Notes: a model not told the origin generated them from the sequence alone. A DNA stretch of 64,000 bases from an uncultured Halomonas sp. (GCF_947500835.1 NZ_CANMTQ010000010.1:1-64000); one strand, 5' to 3'; counted from the stretch's first letter, positions 53,253-63,035 are shown. A program made the numbers and translations.

Positions 53253-54314
53253 TTAATTAGGGCGATGAGCCTTTGCCGTTCCGTCGTCGACGGCTTTTTC
53301 TTCCGGCGCAGCGTCGGCTTTCTGCATCACCTCATCGTACCAGAGATTGTGGTGTTGCTTGGCCCAGGTTTCGTCTACATAGCCTGTCTTCATGGCCTCG
53401 AAAGCGCCTTCGGTGCCCAGGGTGCCAATATAGATATGGCCCAACGCCACCGCTACCAGCCCCAGGGAGCCGATGGCATGCACCATGTTTGCCCATTGCA
53501 TGGTGTCGCGCCCTTGATCGAAATTAGGGAAGTCCAGCACCAGGCCGCTTGCCACGACCAGCAAACCCACGCTGGCAAGTAGCCAGTACCAGCCTTTCTC
53601 CCCCGCATTGGCAAAGCCCGCATCCGGATGCGCCTTGCCGATGATGCCGCCACCTTGCTTGAACCAGGTCCAGTCATGCTTCTTGGGAATATTGATGGTT
53701 AGCCACTTGGCGAGCACGATAATAAGCATGATGCCGAATAGTGGCCCTAGATAGTTGTGTATCAGCTTGGTGCCCGAGATCATCGGCGCCCAAAAACCGT
53801 CGCCAAACAATGGGCGAAACACGAACTTGCCATACAGCAGGTTGAGCCCGGTCAATGCCAAGGCAATGAACAGCGAGGCCAAGGTCCAGTGCATGGCCCG
53901 CTCGACGGCGGTCCAGCGCAGCATCGTTCGACCGGTACGGGGGCTATCGAGGGTTTTTTTACCGACGATCAGATAAAAGACGGTGATGATCGCCAGCATG
54001 CCGCCGACAGCGATCAGCCCGCCGGGGGAAATCCAGCGATTGCGAACCTGCCGCCAGTACTCACCACTCTGATTGATCAGGTTGTAGGTGGAGTCGGCCC
54101 GGGTATCGATGAAGTTCTCGCCGTCTCTTACCTGGCGCCAAGTATCCGCAGTAATCGGCCCGACTGAGGTCGCTATCTCACCCTGAGGTGTCCAGCCGTT
54201 TGCGCGCTCGCCATCTTGCTCTGCCGCCATGGCGAAAGAACCAAGTGTCAGGGCGAAAAGTATCGAGATTGCCAGGCACAGCAAGGGTCGTTGCATTCCT
54301 GTCAGCGTTTGCAT
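53253..54314 (-). CDS. Formate dehydrogenase gamma subunit (cytochrome b556)
   Basis: A 353-residue inner-membrane subunit. It has a signal-like first helix (about residues 10-30), then a periplasmic stretch with RQVRDGENFIDTRADSTYNLINQSGEYWRQVRN, and four to five further helices. Conserved histidines in WTAVERAMHWTLASLF, LIHNYLGPLFG and MVHAIGSLGLVAVALGHIY are the likely haem b ligands. It carries electrons from the beta subunit to quinone. The start at 54314 has GAGGAGG upstream; the longer frame reaching into the beta-subunit gene is a shadow. Confidence 0.92.
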   Translation of the reverse strand: MQTLTGMQRPLLCLAISILFALTLGSFAMAAEQDGERANGWTPQGEIATSVGPITADTWRQVRDGENFIDTRADSTYNLINQSGEYWRQVRNRWISPGGLIAVGGMLAIITVFYLIVGKKTLDSPRTGRTMLRWTAVERAMHWTLASLFIALALTGLNLLYGKFVFRPLFGDGFWAPMISGTKLIHNYLGPLFGIMLIIVLAKWLTINIPKKHDWTWFKQGGGIIGKAHPDAGFANAGEKGWYWLLASVGLLVVASGLVLDFPNFDQGRDTMQWANMVHAIGSLGLVAVALGHIYIGTLGTEGAFEAMKTGYVDETWAKQHHNLWYDEVMQKADAAPEEKAVDDGTAKAHRPN

Positions 54315-54324
54315 GAGCGCCTCC

Positions 54325-54963
54325 TCACCCTTGACGGGCTGCGTCGTAGGCCAGGTCGTCGACGGATGCACCCTGGAATCGGTTGCGCTCGCGCCGCTGA
54401 TTGCCCGACCAGGCGCCGTCCTCGTGACCCCTTTGTACGACGCGCTGGCGGAAGATGTCGGCGACTTCCTGAGCGTCACCGGCCAGTAGCGCCTTGGTCG
54501 AACACATCTCGGCGCACAGCGGCAGCTTGCCCTCGGCAATGCGGTTGGCGCCGTACTTCTCGTACTCCTCTTCCTTGGTTTCCGCGGGGCCGCCGGCACA
54601 GAAGGTGCACTTGTCCATCTTACCCCGTTCGCCGAAGGCGTTCTGCTTGGGGAATTGCGGCGCACCGAAGGGGCAGGCATAAAGACAGTAGCCACAGCCA
54701 ATGCACAGATCCTTGTCATGCAACACGATGCCGTCGTCGCGCTGATAGAGCGTTTCAGTCGGACAGACAGCGATACAGGGCGCATCGTCGCAGTGCATGC
54801 ACGCCACGGAAATGGAGACTTCCGTTGGCTCACCATCGTCGATGGTGACCACCCGCCGGCGCTGGATACCCCAGGGTACTTCGTTGGCGTTCTTGCAGGC
54901 AGTGACACAGCCGTTGCATTCGATGCAGCGCTCCGCGTCACACATGAATTTCATCGTCGCCAT
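54325..54963 (-). CDS. Formate dehydrogenase beta (iron-sulfur) subunit
   Basis: A 212-residue ferredoxin-like subunit with four [4Fe-4S] motifs: CIECNGCVTAC (Cys13, 16, 19, 23), CMHCDDAPCIAVCP, CIGCGYCLYACP and the split CTFCAG/CAEMC set. It links the molybdenum subunit to the cytochrome b subunit. The start at 54963 has GAGGAG upstream. It lies 10 bp before the gamma subunit and 72 bp after the alpha subunit. Confidence 0.95.
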   Translation of the reverse strand: MATMKFMCDAERCIECNGCVTACKNANEVPWGIQRRRVVTIDDGEPTEVSISVACMHCDDAPCIAVCPTETLYQRDDGIVLHDKDLCIGCGYCLYACPFGAPQFPKQNAFGERGKMDKCTFCAGGPAETKEEEYEKYGANRIAEGKLPLCAEMCSTKALLAGDAQEVADIFRQRVVQRGHEDGAWSGNQRRERNRFQGASVDDLAYDAARQG

Positions 54964-55035
54964 GTTCTTCTCCTCGTCGGGAGCGAGCAAGATTCTCGCT
55001 CCCGCTTGTGTTGTCAGGTCATTGGTTCAAGTGGC

Positions 55036-57894
55036 TCAGGCGGTGGCTTTCTCGAGACGACACAGCGTGACCTTGGATTCCTGCATCTGGGTCACGCTGT
55101 CGTAGCCATAGGTCGTCGCGGTATTGGCCGCCTCGCCCAGCACATAGGGCTGGGCGCCTTCCGGGTAGTGGCTCGCCAGACTCTTGCCTTCGAACACGCC
55201 ACCAAAGTGGAAGGGCATGAACACCACATCGCGACCGACGCGAGGGGTGACCATGGCCTTGATCTTTACCCGGCCGCCTTCGGCCCCTTCGAGCCAGACC
55301 ATGTCGTCGTTCTCGATGCCCAGATCGTTGGCCAATGCCGGGTTTATCTCGACGAACATCTCCTGCTGCAATTCGGCGAGCCAGGACATGGAACGGGTCT
55401 CCTCACCACCGCCTTCGTATTCCACCAGACGACCGGAGGTCAGGGTGATGGGATAACGCTCGCTGACGTCTTTTTCCTGGATCGAGCGGTACAGCGTCGG
55501 CAGACGATAAAGCGACTGGAAATCGTCCCAGGTCGGGAATTTCTCCACCAGGTCGCGCCGTGCCGTGTACAGGGGTTCGCGATGCTTCGGGATTGGGTCA
55601 GGGAAGGTCCACACCTCGCAGCGCGCCTTGGCGTTGCCAAAGGGCGCGCAGCCATGCTCGATGACGACCCGCTGGATGCCGCCGGACAGATCGGTCTTCC
55701 AGTTCTTGCCTTCCGCCGCGGCTTTTTCCTTGTCGCTAAGCTCTTCCCACCAGCCCAGCTGCTTGAGCATCTCGGCGGTGAATTCCGGATAGCCGTCGTT
55801 GAGATCCGAACCCTTGCTGTAGACGCCATCCGCCAGCAGGCTCTCGCCGTCACGCTCGACGCCGAAACGGGCGCGGAATGTCAAACCGCCTTCCTTGACC
55901 GGCTTGCTGGTGTCGTAGAGCAACGGTGTGCCCGGATGATTCATCTCGGCGTTACCCCAGCAGGGCCAGGGTAAACCGTAGTAATCGCCATCCGCCGGAC
56001 CGCCCTCGGCCTGCATGGTGCGAAAGCTGAAGGTATGCCAATTCTGCTGATGGCTCTTGAGTCGTTCCGGACTCTGGCCCGTATAGCCTACGGTCCACAT
56101 GCCCTTGTTGTACTCACGAGTGATGTCCTCGATCAGGGGTTCGTTGCCGTTGACCTGGATGTGCTTGCACAGCTGTTCCGCGAAGCCCATCTTCTTGGCC
56201 AGCAGATACATGATCTCGTGGTCCGGCAATGACTCGAACTGCGGCTCGATGACCCGGTCGCGCCACTGCAATGAACGATTGGTGGCGGTGACGCTACCGG
56301 TGGTCTCGAACTGAGTAGAGGCTGGCAGCAGGTAAACGCCATCGCTGCGATCGTGCATGACCGCGGCAACGGTAGGATAGGGATCGACGATCACCATCAG
56401 ATCCAGCTTATTCATGGCCTTCTTCATTTCGGGGCCACGGGTCTGGGAGTTGACCGCGTGCCCCCAATAGAACATGCCCTTCAAACTGGTGCGCTGGGAA
56501 ATGTTCTCGTCCTGTTCCAGTACGCCGTCGATCCAGCGCGATACGGTGATGCCATTGGCGTACATGGGCTTGCCATCAGCGTATTCCGTCTGATCGAAAC
56601 GACTCTTGAGCCATTCCTGGTCCAGGCCCCAGATTTCGCCCCAGTGCTCCCAGGCGCCTTCCGTCAAGCCGTAGTAGCCGGGCAGGGAGTGGGACATCAG
56701 CCCCAGATCCGTGGCACCCTGAACGTTGTCGTGGCCACGGAAGATGTTGGCGCCGCCCCCGGACTTGCCGATGTTGCCCAGAGCCAGTTCTAAGATGCAG
56801 TAGGCCCGGGTATTGTTGTTGCCCGTGGTGTGCTGGGTCCCGCCCATGCACCAAACGATGCAGCCGGGACGATTGTCCGCAAGACGCTTGGCGACATCAT
56901 ACATTTCCGCTTCCGGTACACCGGTGATCGACTCGACCACGTCTGGCGTAAAGGTCGCGACTTCCTTGCGTACCTTGTCCATTCCATAGACGCGCTGCTC
57001 GATGTACTCCTTGTCTTCCCAGCCGTTCTCGAAGATGTGCCACAGGAGTCCCCACACATAGGCAACATCCGAACCCGGCCGCAGACGCACATACTTGGTG
57101 GCCTTGGCAGCGGTGCGAGTGAAGCGCGGGTCGACCACGATGATCTCGGCGTTGCTACGCTCCTTGGCCAGCAGGACGTGCTGCATGGCCACCGGATGAG
57201 CTTCACAGGGATTTGAGCCGATGAGCAGGATCGAACGACTGTTCTGCAGGTCGTTGAGCGAGTTGGTCATCGCTCCATAACCCCAGGTGTTGGCTACCCC
57301 GGCCACGGTGGTGGAGTGACAGATACGCGCCTGGTGGTCGGTATTGTTGGTGCCGAATAGCGCGGCGAACTTGCGCAGCAGATAGGCCTGTTCGTTGTTG
57401 AACTTGGCCGAGCCCAACCAATAGACGCTGTCAGGACCGTGCTTTTCGCGCAGTTCGAGCACCTTGTCGCCCACTTCCTCGATGGCCTGCTCCCAGGAGA
57501 GGCGCTTCCACTCTCCACCTTCGAGCTTCATCGGGTACTTGAGACGACGCTCGGAATGGCCGTGTTCTCTGAGCGAAGCACCCTTGGCGCAGTGAGCGCC
57601 ACGGTTGATGGGGTGATCGAAGGCAGGTTCCTGTTTGGTCCATACGCCTTCCTGCACCTCGGCGTAGACGCCGCAACCCACGGAACAGTGGGAGCAAATG
57701 GTGCGCTTGACCTCGATCGGTGCATCCGACACCGGGGTTTTTTCCTGGGCGTCGGCACGGCGCATCATGGTATTCCCCATGAAACCGGCCGCCGCCAGGC
57801 CACCGGTGGCGACACCGCTGCGTTGCAGGAACTGTCGGCGTGTTACCCCGAGTCCTTTTTCGACAGGCTGAGCGGATTTACGTGTCAGTCGCAT
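55036..57894 (-). CDS. Formate dehydrogenase alpha (molybdopterin) subunit, cysteine type
   Basis: A 952-residue enzyme of the DMSO-reductase superfamily that oxidises formate to CO2. A twin-arginine signal VTRRQFLQRSGVATGG marks export to the periplasm. The [4Fe-4S] site has Cys67, Cys70, Cys74 and Cys102. The molybdenum ligand is Cys192 in QARICHSTTVAG, where E. coli FdnG has selenocysteine; there is no in-frame UGA. MPT-binding segments include LIGSNPCEAHPVAMQH and WCMGGTQHTTGNNN, and the C-terminal domain has SGRLVEYEGGG. It is coupled to the beta and gamma genes, and its chaperone gene is upstream. Confidence 0.96.
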   Translation of the reverse strand: MRLTRKSAQPVEKGLGVTRRQFLQRSGVATGGLAAAGFMGNTMMRRADAQEKTPVSDAPIEVKRTICSHCSVGCGVYAEVQEGVWTKQEPAFDHPINRGAHCAKGASLREHGHSERRLKYPMKLEGGEWKRLSWEQAIEEVGDKVLELREKHGPDSVYWLGSAKFNNEQAYLLRKFAALFGTNNTDHQARICHSTTVAGVANTWGYGAMTNSLNDLQNSRSILLIGSNPCEAHPVAMQHVLLAKERSNAEIIVVDPRFTRTAAKATKYVRLRPGSDVAYVWGLLWHIFENGWEDKEYIEQRVYGMDKVRKEVATFTPDVVESITGVPEAEMYDVAKRLADNRPGCIVWCMGGTQHTTGNNNTRAYCILELALGNIGKSGGGANIFRGHDNVQGATDLGLMSHSLPGYYGLTEGAWEHWGEIWGLDQEWLKSRFDQTEYADGKPMYANGITVSRWIDGVLEQDENISQRTSLKGMFYWGHAVNSQTRGPEMKKAMNKLDLMVIVDPYPTVAAVMHDRSDGVYLLPASTQFETTGSVTATNRSLQWRDRVIEPQFESLPDHEIMYLLAKKMGFAEQLCKHIQVNGNEPLIEDITREYNKGMWTVGYTGQSPERLKSHQQNWHTFSFRTMQAEGGPADGDYYGLPWPCWGNAEMNHPGTPLLYDTSKPVKEGGLTFRARFGVERDGESLLADGVYSKGSDLNDGYPEFTAEMLKQLGWWEELSDKEKAAAEGKNWKTDLSGGIQRVVIEHGCAPFGNAKARCEVWTFPDPIPKHREPLYTARRDLVEKFPTWDDFQSLYRLPTLYRSIQEKDVSERYPITLTSGRLVEYEGGGEETRSMSWLAELQQEMFVEINPALANDLGIENDDMVWLEGAEGGRVKIKAMVTPRVGRDVVFMPFHFGGVFEGKSLASHYPEGAQPYVLGEAANTATTYGYDSVTQMQESKVTLCRLEKATA

Positions 57895-57918
57895 GATAAC
57901 GAATCCTCGGTTGAGCGC

Positions 57919-58143
57919 TCAGTCGCGCAGGGTAGCGTAGAAAGCACGGACATGGTCGGTCTCGTGGTACAGACGGGGCTGATCGTCACGTACCTCCAGA
58001 ATATCGTCCTTGTCCTTGGCGTGAACGAAAGTGGCAGTGCCAAGGCCGGCAGCGGCTCCGGCCACGGTGCCAAGGCCCAGCACGCGAAGGAAACGGCGAC
58101 GTCCGGGAGCAGGGCTGGTGGGTTTAGCGGTTGTATGACTCAT
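57919..58143 (-). CDS. Formate dehydrogenase region TAT-signal protein
   Basis: A 74-residue protein with a twin-arginine leader (GRRRFLRVLGLGTVAGAAAG) and a short mature part, VHAKDKDDILEVRDDQPRLYHETDHVRAFYATLRD. Such short TAT proteins are regularly found just before the alpha gene of this type of formate dehydrogenase. The role is not established; a small extra subunit or export helper is possible. It lies 24 bp before the alpha subunit gene. Confidence 0.88.
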   Translation of the reverse strand: MSHTTAKPTSPAPGRRRFLRVLGLGTVAGAAAGLGTATFVHAKDKDDILEVRDDQPRLYHETDHVRAFYATLRD

Positions 58144-58197
58144 GGCAATTTCCTCAGCGCATTATTGTCAATATCGAGCACCTGACGGCAACGCCGT

Positions 58198-58902
58198 TCA
58201 GGTTTTCGAGGGATACTGTCGTGATGAATCGGAAAACGCAGCGTCGATAGGGGAGGATGTTTCATCTGTCATGTTCAGAATCCCTTCCTGCTGCAAGAAT
58301 GTATGACCCAGCTGGCCGACGCTGGCATAGAATGGTGTATCCACTCTTGCGAGATCCGCCATGAAATCTCGACCCCACGGGGCCAGATGACGCTGGAAAA
58401 AGAGAGTCTGCTGGTCGGGGTCGTTTTCAATGAGCATGGCCATCACCTCGAGCATGGCAGCAATGTGATCTTCCGGCTCCTTGACGTCCGGGGCGCGCTC
58501 GTAGCCCAGTCGCTTGAGATCGCGGCGTAATTCCACCAATGGCATTTCCATCAGGGAACCGGTCAGATACCAGGATGCATAGGGGACCAGCTCCCCTTGT
58601 ATGACCCCGATCAGGTGGCGAAAGTGCGCCCGCTCAAGGCCCTCCGGTCGCGCCGTGGATGCGGAAAGCGCAAGCGCCCGCCAGCAAGCTTGGAGATCGC
58701 CGTTATCCTCGACGATCTCCAGCTCTGCCAGAAAGCTGAGCAGGTCAGCATCGGGTGCTTCCCTTAGAAGCCGTGCCAGCAAACGATAGATATCGGTGCG
58801 CAGGCCATCGTATCCGCTGAGCCTGAGCGCCGTGGCGTCATTGGCCTCGGTCATGGAATCTTTCGCCAATTCACGGGCATCGTTGGTTCCTGTCATGCTC
58901 AT
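58198..58902 (-). CDS. TorD/DmsD family chaperone for formate dehydrogenase
   Basis: A 234-residue all-helical protein of the TorD family: GLRTDIYRLLARLLREAPDADLLSFLAEL, then EGLERAHFRHLIGVIQGELVPYASWYLTGSLMEMPLVELRRDL and EPEDHIAAMLEVMAML. These chaperones bind the TAT leader of a molybdoenzyme until its cofactor is in place. The start at 58902 overlaps the stop of the polyferredoxin gene (ATGA); an ATG two codons on is also possible. Confidence 0.88.
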   Translation of the reverse strand: MSMTGTNDARELAKDSMTEANDATALRLSGYDGLRTDIYRLLARLLREAPDADLLSFLAELEIVEDNGDLQACWRALALSASTARPEGLERAHFRHLIGVIQGELVPYASWYLTGSLMEMPLVELRRDLKRLGYERAPDVKEPEDHIAAMLEVMAMLIENDPDQQTLFFQRHLAPWGRDFMADLARVDTPFYASVGQLGHTFLQQEGILNMTDETSSPIDAAFSDSSRQYPSKT

Positions 58903-60611
58903 ATCTTCAGTTGGGCATCGGGATTGCGGGCCAGATCGCGCCATACATCCTTGACTCGACAGTCTTCACACATTTCCAGGCGCCGAATAGCATCGCCGGC
59001 AAAATAAGGATGGTCGATGAGCTTGGCCTTGATGCTGGCGATCGTGCTGGAGGTAGCGAAAGGCTTGCCGCAGCTGATGCAGGCAAAGGCGTCTTCTTCC
59101 TTGCATACCCGGGTGGTATTGCGTAGTTCGAGATCGCCAAGAAACCCCGGTGTGAGAGTAATGGCATTCTCGGGACATGCATTGTCGCACAGGCCGCACT
59201 GCACGCAGTCTGCTTCACGAAAACCAAGCTGCGCAGAGTGATCGTCACCTCCTTTAAGTGCCGGCGTCGGGCACACTGCAACACAGGCCATGCATAACGT
59301 ACAGGCCGACTCGTCCACGTTGATGGTGCCAAAAGGCGCGCCAGCGGGTACGCAGGCTCGTTCGGAGCTGGGCTGGCCGTGATTGCCCAGATGATCGATG
59401 ACCGCATTGAGTCGATCGCGCTTGTTGGCTGCCAGGTCGGGCTCTTCCCTTGCTATCAGACAATCAAAACGCGTAGGTGCATCACGGCCAGTCGGCGACT
59501 CATCGATGGCAATCACACGCAGCGGATCATGGCCGAGAGCGAAAAGCAGCGCGCGTGCTTGATCGAGCTGGTCGTCGATAAGCCGTGCCAGACTCTGTGG
59601 AAGATCCGCATGACGCTGGATGCGCACTTCCGCAGCACCGTCGACGAGTGCTGCCAACCAGTGTTCGAGACCGGCAGCGCCCAGTTCTTCCAGAGGAACG
59701 TCGAGTACATGGGGCGCGGCGGTCGTGGATTCTTTTTCGAGCCAGGTCTGATCACAAAAGCGCACAACCGGCGCCGTGCCTCCGGCTTGTCGGTAAGCAC
59801 CGAGCAGGCGCCGAACGAAATCGAGCTGACGCTGGGGCTGCGGCAACAGGTACTGAATGGCGCCGGTGGGGCAGGCGCTGGTGCAGCTGCCGGCGCCATG
59901 ACAAAGGTACGGATCGATCTCGATCCAGGACTCGATACGCCGAGTAACGCTTTTGATGGCGTCCGCGGGGCACACGTCAAGGCAGCGAGTACAGCCGCTC
60001 TGGCCGCGTCCGGAATGGGCGCAGATGTCGTGGTCGATCTGAAAGTACTTGGGCTTCTCGAACTCACCTACGCTATCGATGAGGGTGGCAAGGGTTTCGT
60101 CATAGTTGGGGCTTTCAATGCCTACAGCGTGATAACCCGGTGGGGGTAGTTGCAGATCGAGTTGCGCAGGGCTTCCCAGATCCAGCACCAGATCGAAGCA
60201 ATCGCGCTGAATACAGGCTTGGGCAAGATTGATAGCGGATGTATCGTCGAGGGTAATCTGTGCATGAAACGCACCTAGATAGCCGTTCAAGCGAAGATGA
60301 CGGGTCTGATAACAGGGCAATGCCTGGGTGGCTTGATAGGCGTGCTCGAGCTCGGAATCCGCTGTGTCGTCAACCGGCGTCGCCGCAGTAATCAACAAGG
60401 AAATCGAGCCTGGAGCGCCATCATCTTGTAGACGTCGAGCAGTGAGTCGCGCATCACGCTCATTGCCGATGATCAACAAATGGCCCTGGCTCTGGTAGCT
60501 GATGCTGCTGGGAGCCAGATTGACCGGCCAGGATACTTTCTGGTAGGCCGCGTCTTTGGCCGCGCGATCGCGGGACGGATCCAGCGACGCAACGGGAATA
60601 TGGTTCGCCAT
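58899..60611 (-). CDS. Polyferredoxin of the formate dehydrogenase cluster
   Basis: A 570-residue cytoplasmic iron-sulfur protein. One [4Fe-4S] pair lies at residues 197-251 (CAHSGRGQSGCTRCLDVCP and CHGAGSCTSACP), a second pair at 437-480 (CTLCMACVAVCP and CVQCGLCDNACP), and two CxxC pairs follow (Cys511/514 and Cys548/551). The N-terminal 190 residues have no cluster but contain LLIIGNERDARLTARRLQ, a nucleotide-binding-like strand. Proteins of this type accompany FdhD-linked formate dehydrogenases in proteobacteria; their role in cluster or cofactor maturation, or in electron delivery, is not settled. Confidence 0.85.
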   Translation of the reverse strand: MANHIPVASLDPSRDRAAKDAAYQKVSWPVNLAPSSISYQSQGHLLIIGNERDARLTARRLQDDGAPGSISLLITAATPVDDTADSELEHAYQATQALPCYQTRHLRLNGYLGAFHAQITLDDTSAINLAQACIQRDCFDLVLDLGSPAQLDLQLPPPGYHAVGIESPNYDETLATLIDSVGEFEKPKYFQIDHDICAHSGRGQSGCTRCLDVCPADAIKSVTRRIESWIEIDPYLCHGAGSCTSACPTGAIQYLLPQPQRQLDFVRRLLGAYRQAGGTAPVVRFCDQTWLEKESTTAAPHVLDVPLEELGAAGLEHWLAALVDGAAEVRIQRHADLPQSLARLIDDQLDQARALLFALGHDPLRVIAIDESPTGRDAPTRFDCLIAREEPDLAANKRDRLNAVIDHLGNHGQPSSERACVPAGAPFGTINVDESACTLCMACVAVCPTPALKGGDDHSAQLGFREADCVQCGLCDNACPENAITLTPGFLGDLELRNTTRVCKEEDAFACISCGKPFATSSTIASIKAKLIDHPYFAGDAIRRLEMCEDCRVKDVWRDLARNPDAQLKI

Positions 60612-60807
60612 GTCACCTCAGTTCGTTACGGTCTGGAAGATATCGGCGAGCGTTTTTTAGTTTTACTAGGGTCCCTTGGCTCGAGACCGGTGCCGAAATC
60701 TTTGATTATAAGAATATAAGCAGGCTTTAGACCTGATTGCGGGCAGTCAAACTCCCGTAAAAGGAAAACCGATGGTAGCTCAGCCGTCTGTCATGGGATC
60801 GATTGTG

Positions 60808-61542
60808 TCAAACTGGCCGTTCAATGGGTCGTACTGGGTCATAGGCACTTTCTTCTACACCCTCCATGTTCTCCGGATCCTTCTCACCCTCCTCATCAGC
60901 GTGATTATCGTGATTCTTGTCATCGGAAGGCAATGTTTCGTTGCTTGAGCCACCTGCATCTGTCCCCGGGTTCTGTGCTTCTGCTTCTGTCGTAGTGGAG
61001 ACTACTGGCGGATCTTCCTTGATGGTTTCTTCAGCCGGCTCATCGGCATCTTCCGTGAGCTTGTGCATCCAGTTCCTTAGCTGCGCCGAGGTTTCGCTAC
61101 TGAGTTTGCGCATCTTGGAGAAATCATGATCGTAATCATCAAGGCCATCTCGGACATTATAGCTTTTTGCCATGAACATGCGACGCAGTGCACGACGTTT
61201 GAGTGCCGGACTGACACCGGTCTGTAAAAACGCACTGAAATCGCTCTCTGGCGCAAGCGTGTCCGGATCAGGAAGCTGATCGTCGATATTCTCCGCTGGA
61301 CTTTCTGGCTCGCTAGCTGAGCTGTCCATTGGGTGCTGATCCGCTTCCTGCCCCTGCAGGCTAGCTATGGCATGTTCTTCTTCCCAGGCTGGCGGCAAAT
61401 CAGCGCTTACCGGCTCTTTCTCGTCTGCTGTCTTGAGCGGTGTCTGGGTAGGAAGCGATGCCTGCTGCTCGCGCTGATCTTTAGTTTCCGCCCCAGTTTC
61501 CATCCCGCGCTTGCGCCTCGACCAGCGTTCAAAACGACTCAT
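60808..61542 (-). CDS. DUF3306 family protein
   Basis: A 244-residue protein starting MSRFERWSRRKRG, the mark of DUF3306. A conserved middle reads FLQTGVSPALKRRALRRMFMAKSYNVRDGLDDYDHDFSK. The flanks are acidic and low in complexity, likely disordered. The start at 61542 overlaps the DUF3305 stop by four bases. The family is always seen beside formate dehydrogenase genes; its function is unknown. A long tail of D, E and N ends the protein. Confidence 0.85.
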   Translation of the reverse strand: MSRFERWSRRKRGMETGAETKDQREQQASLPTQTPLKTADEKEPVSADLPPAWEEEHAIASLQGQEADQHPMDSSASEPESPAENIDDQLPDPDTLAPESDFSAFLQTGVSPALKRRALRRMFMAKSYNVRDGLDDYDHDFSKMRKLSSETSAQLRNWMHKLTEDADEPAEETIKEDPPVVSTTTEAEAQNPGTDAGGSSNETLPSDDKNHDNHADEEGEKDPENMEGVEESAYDPVRPIERPV

Positions 61543-61979
61543 GCTTGATCCTCCCGGGCACGGCCCGCACCCTTGCGTTTCTTCTTGCGTCCTTCCTCCG
61601 GCGCCTCGCCATTGCGAGCCAGATAGGCCTCCAGCCACACCTGGATGGCCAAAGGCATCGTCGCATCGAGTACCAGCCAATCACCGTCCATCCAGCCGGC
61701 GGCTACCTCCTGACTGGCGGTGATGGCGCTGGCATTGGCAACCCCCTGGTGTTTGCTCTGGTTTTCACTGCAGCGCACGAACAATCGCGGCCTTTCGGAA
61801 GACAGGTTATGACGGTAGGCGAGACGCTCGGTCATATAAAGCTGCAGGTCGAGCACGTCCGGCCCCTGATTGCCGGGCTCCAGTCTGGCGACGTGCCACT
61901 GGATCATGCTGAAACCCTTGACCGTGCGTTGAACGGCTTCAAGCTCGAGACTCAGGGTCCGTAGGCTACTGCTGGTCAT
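61539..61979 (-). CDS. DUF3305 family protein
   Basis: A 146-residue protein: GFSMIQWHVARLEPG near the start, then LYMTERLAYRHNLSSERPRLFVRC, typical of DUF3305. The C-terminus is strongly basic (GRKKKRKGAGRARE). It is the first gene of the minus-strand formate dehydrogenase cluster, divergent from fdhD by 120 bp, which must hold both promoters. Function unknown; a maturation role is inferred from position. Confidence 0.85.
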   Translation of the reverse strand: MTSSSLRTLSLELEAVQRTVKGFSMIQWHVARLEPGNQGPDVLDLQLYMTERLAYRHNLSSERPRLFVRCSENQSKHQGVANASAITASQEVAAGWMDGDWLVLDATMPLAIQVWLEAYLARNGEAPEEGRKKKRKGAGRAREDQA

Positions 61980-62099
61980 GGCAATGGGCTCCTGACGAGA
62001 ACGGCTGACGCGAACGGGCGTGCAACGCCTGACTGGTTCGAATGGGATTGTAACCGATATAGTGACCGAATCACTTCGTCGCCCAGGAGAATGCTTGTC

Positions 62100-63035
62100 A
62101 TGAGCTCAATCAGCGTAAGTCAGGCCCGCCTGCCGACTACCGTGGAAATTTCCGTCATCGATGAGTATGGCGAGACCCGGCAACAAGCCATCGCCGCGGA
62201 GCGAGCGCTGACGGTGTATCTCAATCGTCGCGAGATCGTCACCTTGATGACCCTAGGCGCCGAACCCGAAGCCTTGGTCATCGGCTATCTGCGCAATCAG
62301 GGTCTGATTGCACGCCGGGAAGATCTTCAGGCGGTACAGGTCGATTGGGAGGTGGAAGCCGCAGCGGTCGTCACCGGGCATCCACCCGAGGATCTCGAAG
62401 CGCGGCTGGCCCAGCGTACCGTTACCACGGGCTGTGGCCAGGGCACCGTGTTCGGACGTCTGCTCGATGCCACTTCTCTCAACCCCCTGCCCGAAACCCG
62501 GCTGGCGCAATCCGTGCTCTATCGCCTGCTCGACAATCTGGGCGCCTATAACGAAACCTATCGCAGCGCTGGCGCCGTTCACGGCTGTGCTTTATGTCAT
62601 CAGGACCAGGTGCTGGATTTCGTCGAGGATGTGGGCCGGCACAATGCGGTGGATACCCTGGCAGGCCGGCAATGGCTATATGCAGACGAGGCGGCGATGG
62701 CGGCCACCGGCAGAGCGGATATCTTCTACACCACCGGGCGCTTGACCTCTGAGATGGTGCTCAAGGTGGCGCAGATGGGCATCAGCGTGCTGGTATCGCG
62801 TTCCGGGGTAACGCAAAAAGGCGTCGAGCTGGCTCAGCGTTTCGGAGTGCTGTTGATTGCTCGAGCCAAGGGCAAGCATTTCCAGGCTATTTACTCTACC
62901 GACCGTTTGATTCTGGACAGTCCGCCGCCTCGTCGATCCCTCAAGCGAAAGAGTCATGAGGGGACTGTGCAATCGGCCCCGTCATCGTCCCAGCATGAGC
63001 CCTTGGACCTATCTGATCAGGAGAGAAACCAGTGA
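62100..63035 (+). CDS. fdhD: Formate dehydrogenase sulfurtransferase FdhD
   Basis: A 311-residue protein that transfers sulfur from a cysteine desulfurase to the molybdenum cofactor of formate dehydrogenase. The essential CxxC is Cys163/Cys166 in GCALCHQD. FVEDVGRHNAVDTLAG and RLTSEMVLKVAQMGISVLVSRSG are family hallmarks. The start at 62100 has AGGAGA nine bases upstream; an ATG at 62091 touches that site. The last 40 residues (PPPRRSLKRKSHEGT and on) are a low-complexity tail beyond the usual end. It overlaps the next gene by four bases. Confidence 0.94.
   Translation: MSSISVSQARLPTTVEISVIDEYGETRQQAIAAERALTVYLNRREIVTLMTLGAEPEALVIGYLRNQGLIARREDLQAVQVDWEVEAAAVVTGHPPEDLEARLAQRTVTTGCGQGTVFGRLLDATSLNPLPETRLAQSVLYRLLDNLGAYNETYRSAGAVHGCALCHQDQVLDFVEDVGRHNAVDTLAGRQWLYADEAAMAATGRADIFYTTGRLTSEMVLKVAQMGISVLVSRSGVTQKGVELAQRFGVLLIARAKGKHFQAIYSTDRLILDSPPPRRSLKRKSHEGTVQSAPSSSQHEPLDLSDQERNQ

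Noticed and set aside
54315-54941. An extension of the formate dehydrogenase gamma gene through the beta gene
   Set aside because: It reads the beta subunit in the wrong frame; the gamma protein begins at 54314 with a strong ribosome site and signal-like helix.
55036-57894. Selenocysteine in the formate dehydrogenase alpha subunit
   Set aside because: The active-site codon is an ordinary cysteine (RICHS), the frame has no internal UGA, and no SECIS-like need arises.
60772-60948. A 58-codon plus-strand frame with a ribosome-like AAAGGA and a strongly hydrophobic translation
   Set aside because: It is antisense to the Asp/Glu/Asn/His-rich tail of the DUF3306 gene. The reverse complement of such codons gives Val, Leu and Ile automatically, so the membrane-like look is an artefact.
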